A DNA stretch of 64,000 bases, taken from assembly GCA_000827265.1 (NCBI GenBank), contig KN834791.1:283445-347444 (forward strand). The letters are read 5' to 3'. Of this stretch, positions 59,059-64,000 are shown in pieces. Numbering within the stretch: position 1 is the first letter of the stretch; each line of letters begins with the position of its first letter. The translations under genes were made by a program, and so were the position numbers. Below the pieces are notes generated by a model. The model worked only from the letters and a program-made list of their open reading frames with translations. It did no database searches and was not told the DNA's origin. Source of the stretch: Collybiopsis luxurians FD-317 M1. Taxonomy: Eukaryota; Basidiomycota; Agaricomycetes; Agaricales; Omphalotaceae.

Positions 59059-60925
59059 CTAATCCCAATCATCGTCCTCCTCTTCCTCATCACTACTGTC
59101 CTCACCCATCTTCCCCTTCCTCGCAATCAACGCATTCGCCAACGCCGACGTCAAATCTGCACCAGCTGCTGCACCTGCACCCGCAGCAGCGGCTCCGGCA
59201 ACTTCTTCTCCTACCCCTCCTCCACCACCTACAGGCGTACCGCTGCGACCGGGAGATGGCGACGGTCCATCAGTTTTGCGTAGTGAATGGATACCTTTAC
59301 CTTGAATCGAAGCTAGGAGATCGCCACGACCGGGTTGGGCAGGAGGCAGGCCCGTCGAGGTGGAAGGGGCAGACCCTCCTGGAGGAGGAGGCGGAGGCGG
59401 AGGGGGTGGGGGGCCGCCCGCACCACCGGGTGGAGGGGGGGGCGGAGGGGGTGGTGGTGNNNNNNNNNNNNNNNNNNNNNNNNNNNNNNNNNNNNNNNNN
59501 NNNNNNNNNNNNNNNNNNNNNNNNNNNNNNNNNNNNNNNNNNNNNNNNNNNNNNNNNNNNNNNNNNNNNNNNNNNNNNNNNNNNNNNNNNNNNNNNNNNN
59601 NNNNNNNNNNNNNNNNNNNNNNNNNNNNNNNNNNNNNNNNNNNNNNNNNNNNNNNNNNNNNNNNNNNNNNNNNNNNNNNGGTGGCGGCGGCGGAGCGAAC
59701 TGGCGACTGGGGGGTGGCGGTGGCGGCGGCGGAGCAACCGCACTGGGGGGTGGCGGAGGCGGCGGATGAGCAGTAACCACCACTGGTCGGGCAGGGGGAG
59801 GCGGCGGTACATGAGAATGCCCACTTGGCCGGGCAGGAGGCAGCGGAGGAGCGACAGGAGGTCGCGCGGGAGGTGGCGGAGGTGCTGGAGGATTAGTAGG
59901 TCGAGCAGGAGGCGTCGGAGCTACCGGAGAAAGCGGTGGCTGTGACACCCGTGAACCTCGAGGTGGAGGTGGTGGAGGGGCGGCTCCGGTGCTGCGGGCA
60001 GGTGGAGGTGGAGGTTTGGTTTTCTTTTCTTTCTTTGCGGGAGCCTATTGGACGGAATATGTTAAAATAGCGGGTTTGGAAAATATAGCAGAAGAGGTAA
60101 ACGTACTTGTTGTGTCCTCACATAATCCTTGATAAAGTCCATATTCTGCGCAATTGTCTCTTTATCCACACCACTTTGTTCTAAGGACCCAAGGAAAGCG
60201 GCCCAGGAAGGATCGACACCTTCGGAAGTGAAACCTTTCTCGGCGTCATAACCCATATGAGCAACATGTTTGAATGAACCTAGAGAGATGGTTCGCCAAA
60301 ACGCCTATAATGCAAGACAAGTGACAAACCTTGTGTAGGACCGGAAATCATCGACTTGTCGATTTTACCTCCGGACTTCGCTGATTTGGATTTTTTGGCC
60401 GATTTTGATTTAACTGGAAGATAATCATTACAAAAGATGAGGATATACCTGAGGATCCACTTACCGGTTTTCCCCTTCTGATCCTTCTTGTCCAACACCT
60501 TCTTCCAGAAGTTCTTGGCCTCCCCTTCATCGACAAAAACAAATCCAATCATGCATTCATCTCCAGCAAACGAATGGAAATATGCCCTGTCGGCGTTGTA
60601 CTCGAATCCCTCATACAGCTCATGCTCCCAGATTACACCTCTGCAGCACGTCAAGGAATAAGCGCGGCTCTGGAAAGTCAACCCATCATACTGACCTTGA
60701 CCCATCCAAATCAACCAACTTGAAAGATGATGAACCCGAAACATTGTCTCGACAGAATACTAGCGCTCCCTGTAAACCCCCATAGCTCCACGAGTTGGGA
60801 TCAGGATATGCAAAGTAGATTCTGGCTAAAGTAGCATAGAATATTTTGTTAGTAGCGGGTGAGACGGGGACACAGGATTTGACTAGGGTTTTATCGGCGG
60901 CAGAGAGTGTTGATTGTGAGGGCAT
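59059..60925 (-). CDS. WASP/Las17 actin nucleation-promoting factor, with assembly gap
   Basis: Exons 60925-60696, 60640-60465, 60413-60330, 60279-60107 and 60044-59059 (interrupted by N) encode the full domain order. An N-terminal WH1/EVH1 domain includes FYATLARIYFAYPDPNSWSYGG and WEHELYEGFEYNADRAYFHS. A basic Ser/Lys stretch is followed by a CRIB-like piece (ISGPTQGSFKHVAHMGYD) and a long polyproline region. A WH2 motif (LLASIQGKGIHSLRK) and an acidic tail (DSSDEEEEDDDWD) that binds Arp2/3 complete the protein. It activates Arp2/3 at cortical actin patches for endocytosis. The CRIB-like segment is kept as in animal WASP, so Cdc42/Rac input is possible. The gap sits in the polyproline repeats. 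The codon frame before and after differs with the given 220 N, so the true gap length is not 220. Confidence 0.9.
59460..59679. other. Assembly gap of 220 N
   Basis: A run of unknown bases inside the GC-rich polyproline exon of the WASP gene; the flanks are CCX proline-codon repeats on the minus strand. Confidence 0.99.
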
Positions 60926-61508
60926 TGTAGATTAGCCCGGGATTAGTTTAAGTTCAAGTTCGTCGTACGAGAATAAAAGGAAGCACGGCGCAGGGATCGT
61001 GAGAATCTCCGTAGGGTGTAGCCACCGCCTACCACTGCGGAGCTCCCGCTCGCTTGATTTCAACTCGGCTCTTTGAATTCGAAAGTTGATTAGGCGCTAT
61101 GCTTGCCTTTACAGGCACCTTGTATACCAATTTCTGCGCTAAATCATTGCCGTGTACAGTTACATTGGCACCATCCATCTAATTGCCGCTGATCGTGAAT
61201 ACTTGCGAGAAGTCAGTGCATCCAAATGCCTCTCTCTCTCGCGCCGATGATAATGGACTTCAAACCATCTGACGGTTCTTTTACTTAAATGCGGCTGTAC
61301 AAGCATGCTGTTCCCGTCAGTAGATGCCAGTTAAAAGATCCGCAACCAAAGCCTAGTGCAGCGAAAAAGGTGTTCTATATGTTGTGATCATTCACCTCCA
61401 CTTCCAGCAGCAAGTCTTCCAAATACATATAAATCAGTAAGTAGCCTTCGAAATCAATCTCCTTTGTGTATCCTTGATTTTCGTTCTCTAGCATTGTTTT
61501 GTTTCATT
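60926..61508. other. Intergenic between divergent genes
   Basis: Lies between the start of WASP (minus) and the second membrane/WD40 copy (plus). No gene is seen. Confidence 0.5.
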
Positions 61509-64000
61509 ATGCCTCAATCTGAGGGCAACGCTGCAACTGCAGCTGGACGTCGAAGGGAAACCATCTTAAGCTTGGTAGAAATGCTTCTTGATAATCAAGG
61601 GGACGACTACGACTCGGGTAGGTTCAACGTTATCGATGTATTTACTGGTTGCTCGCTGATCGGTGTAGGCCTCATCCCACAGCCTATATTTGAGGGAGAC
61701 AAAGACGACCGTAAGTGCAAGCTATGAGCTGGTACACGACCTGTACAGCTTTGGCTGATTCAGCATTATGGCATTAAGACACAGTAGACGAACACCTTCG
61801 AACCGCTGGCGCGAAAGCGTTTAGTAGGTTCCAAAAGTACGCTTATGACTCTGAGCCCCGCTGCTTTGTAAACCAAAGTATTCTTTCAGGAAAATTCATG
61901 ACCTGGACAAAGAAGTAAGAGTTCATCATCGCCCTAGATTTCTAGATCACTCGGAAAACTTACCTGCCCAGCTTCGCAATTTCTCAATCGCAACTCAACA
62001 ACTGGGAAGTTCGGCCGCCATCATCTTCTCTACCTCCCGCTTACGAACGAGAATTGCCGACATACTCCACTTGTATAGACTAAACGCAGCCGACTTGTAT
62101 CCCCGGAAAATCAAGCGTCCTACTGCCCGTCCGGAACTAGGTGTCATGGATAGTGCCCACAAGCGTCGAACATTCGAGAGGACGCACTTGGGGCCCACGA
62201 GCGATTTGAGTACCAACCTTGAAGATTTTCCGGCTCGGTTTAAAGCTCTAGGAGAGGAGGTTGCCACATTTATGAACTGTCTGAATGAATTTCCCGAGTT
62301 TACAGACGAAGTCGCAAATGCATCCATCTCTAGCTTCGAGGGCGATCTCAAGTATTGGGCGAACTGCTTGCAAGATTATAAAGGCGTGTCTTTTCTCGAT
62401 GCGTTTCGGCATCCTAGGTTGAACTGTGCCTCATGATCAGGTCATTTTCGATATCCCGCCGTTCAGCGCTATGTTCAGGATCTCGCAGCTGAAATTGGGG
62501 AACACATCGATAACATGACCTCTGCCTTATCTTTATTTATTGCCGTCGGTATTCCAGCCGTTCGCTCAGCGCAAAAATATGCAGCAACAAATCTACTGAA
62601 TCTTTCAACATTCACCACCTTCTTCTCCGCACTAACAGGAACTGCGTTGCAGATGTCATATCAACAAACTGATGGCACAAGTGTTGCGGTGAATTCCTTT
62701 TGGTTTGCAAGTCTGGTTTTTAGCGTTACAGCAGCCGTAAACAGTCTGCTAGGACTAAGATGGAAGCGCGCTATTTAGTAAGTGGTCAGTTTTTGGAATA
62801 TTCAATGTCTGAATGTCATGCAGCCGCTCCCCTGAACACCGAGTTCCATGGTGGATTCTTGTTTGGATCAAACGATCACCATTTATATTTCTTGCGTTGG
62901 CTGTATCCTGCTTCTCGATAGGTCTTTGCCTTTTTACATATGCCTCGAAATAGGTAATCCGTCCGTATCCACAGCCCAATGCATTTATTCACTCTCTCCT
63001 CACAGAATAGTATCACATCAACCATCACCACAGTTTCCAGCTTTTTCTGCTCATTTGGTGTGCATTACAACAATCTCTTTTATCAGTTACTCACCTGATC
63101 TACCCAGGTATATTGGCAATCTCAGCTTGGTTCGCCTTGGAACAATGGGCATTCAGCCGCAAAAAATGGCTAGAAGATATAATTGTTGAACTGAGAGAAA
63201 GTATCTTACAGCTTCATGCCCTTTCCTTTGTGGCGCGAGTGTTCAAACAATCTCGAAAATTGGTATCGGCACATATCTCGAGTGCAAGCTTCAGGCTACA
63301 TAGTGTTAAATTCGTCAATGTACCGAGTGATGGCGAGAAAACGAAGGAATCAACCGATGGTCTTCCCGTCATTATGCCACCAGCTAATGCCTCTACAAGA
63401 GTTTCTGCAATAAATCACTCATTGTCGTACAGCGGTTTGCCTACTATACCGTCCAGTGAAGGAAATAGACCCGGGAAGCAGCTCTGGCGGGACGCCTTCC
63501 TCTTGATGAGGATGAATACAGCATTCGCCTCCTGGTCTCGGATAGCTGCGTCGGTACCTAAGCTCAGGCACCTAAAACCGATACAGAATATAGCGGCCCA
63601 TCAAAGGTTGATTGCCCATATGCAGTTCTCGCCTGACGGAAGGTATTTGGCTACTTCGAGGTACATTTTCTTGATATATTTTCCAGTCGTTCGAGTGCCT
63701 GATAATAGAGCGGTGCAGTTGGGACAGGACTTCGATAATATTTCGAGTTCAAGTATGAAAACAGATAACCGGAATTCCCGCAATACTCATGAGCTTCTGC
63801 GTAGAACTCTGTTCTTACTCGCTATCGAACATTAGGCCTTGCAACGGGTTTTGTCGGACAAGTCTCATGGTTAGTTTCTCTTTTCTTAGAATTCCGGCTG
63901 TCTTCAACAATGCTTAGGTCACCAACTGGGCATCTTTTACTCATTAAGCTCAATCGAATCGTCAAGGTGTGGACACAAGTAAGCTACTGACCTGCAACTA
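61509..64000 (+). pseudogene. Second membrane/WD40 gene, damaged paralogue (cut by window edge)
   Basis: Exons 61509-61617, 61669-61710, 61785-61836, 61890-61914, 61972-62385, 62467-62777, 62824-62953, 63006-63057 and 63108-63660 match, one for one, the gene at 23635-27849. Several have identical lengths (42, 25, 311, 130, 52 nt). Shared peptides include GRRRETILSLVEMLL, EFPEFTDEVANASISSFEGD, SFEGDLKYWANCLQDY, NLLNLSTFTTFFSALTG and HMQFSPDGRYLATS, then further WD40 exons (GFVGQVSW, SPTGHLLLIKLNRIVKVW) up to the window end. Exon 7 ends in an in-frame TAG (62951-62953) where the intact copy has CAA. The exon holding CSWDRTSIIF-like sequence near 63710 is one base out of phase with any AG acceptor. 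Both point to loss of function. Confidence 0.7.

Noticed and set aside
58947..59945. 332-codon plus-strand frame rich in Gly, Arg and Trp spanning the N run
   Set aside because: It is the reverse complement of the WASP polyproline and acidic exons. The composition is just the mirror of proline codons, and the N run is translated as unknown.

Overview
The window is nuclear DNA from a filamentous basidiomycete, most likely an Agaricomycete. Nearly every gene is cut by many short introns of about 45 to 70 bp with GT-AG ends, some exons are only 8 to 24 nt, and several families are typical of mushrooms: a DUF6534 membrane protein, DUF6697 proteins, a multi-exon cytochrome P450 and a secreted berberine-bridge-type oxidase. 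There is no operon logic; genes lie on both strands. One run of 220 N marks an assembly gap. The exon models below were built by hand by joining frames across GT-AG (rarely GC-AG) introns, so frame continuity is the main evidence and function comes from recognised family motifs.

Left part (1-23 kb): the 5' end of an OPT oligopeptide transporter, a 4.5 kb stretch without recognisable genes, an HxxxD acyltransferase, a DUF6534 membrane protein, a secreted FAD-linked oxidase, a carboxymuconolactone decarboxylase/hydrolase fusion, an intron-containing tRNA-Asp, ribosomal protein eL24, a short coiled-coil protein, a 12-exon P450 and a synaptobrevin-type R-SNARE. The acyltransferase, oxidase, fusion enzyme and P450 could contribute to secondary or aromatic metabolism, but their spacing and mixed orientation do not prove a cluster.

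Middle part (23-49 kb): a 21-exon gene joining a four-helix membrane module to a WDR26/Gid7-like beta-propeller, an intact DUF6697 gene with a broken neighbour, an intron-bearing tRNA-Arg(ACG) beside degenerate tRNA-Arg copies, a hydrophilic stress-type protein, and then a repeat-rich zone. That zone holds twin seven-exon genes of an unrecognised family ending in a Gly-Asp-Gln motif, each followed by a fragment copied from the 5' end of DNA ligase IV, and a convergent pair of kinase-associated paralogues, at least one of them decayed.

Right part (49-64 kb): housekeeping genes. These are DNA ligase IV (non-homologous end joining), pyruvate decarboxylase ending 72 bp from it, a small hydrophilic protein, mitochondrial isovaleryl-CoA dehydrogenase, a WASP/Las17 actin regulator containing the gap, and a second, damaged copy of the membrane/WD40 gene that runs off the end.

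The recurring theme is an intact gene accompanied by a decayed duplicate (WD40, DUF6697, ligase IV 5' fragments, tRNA-Arg, kinase-associated pair). The least familiar items are the twin GDQ-motif genes and the membrane-anchored WDR26-like protein.
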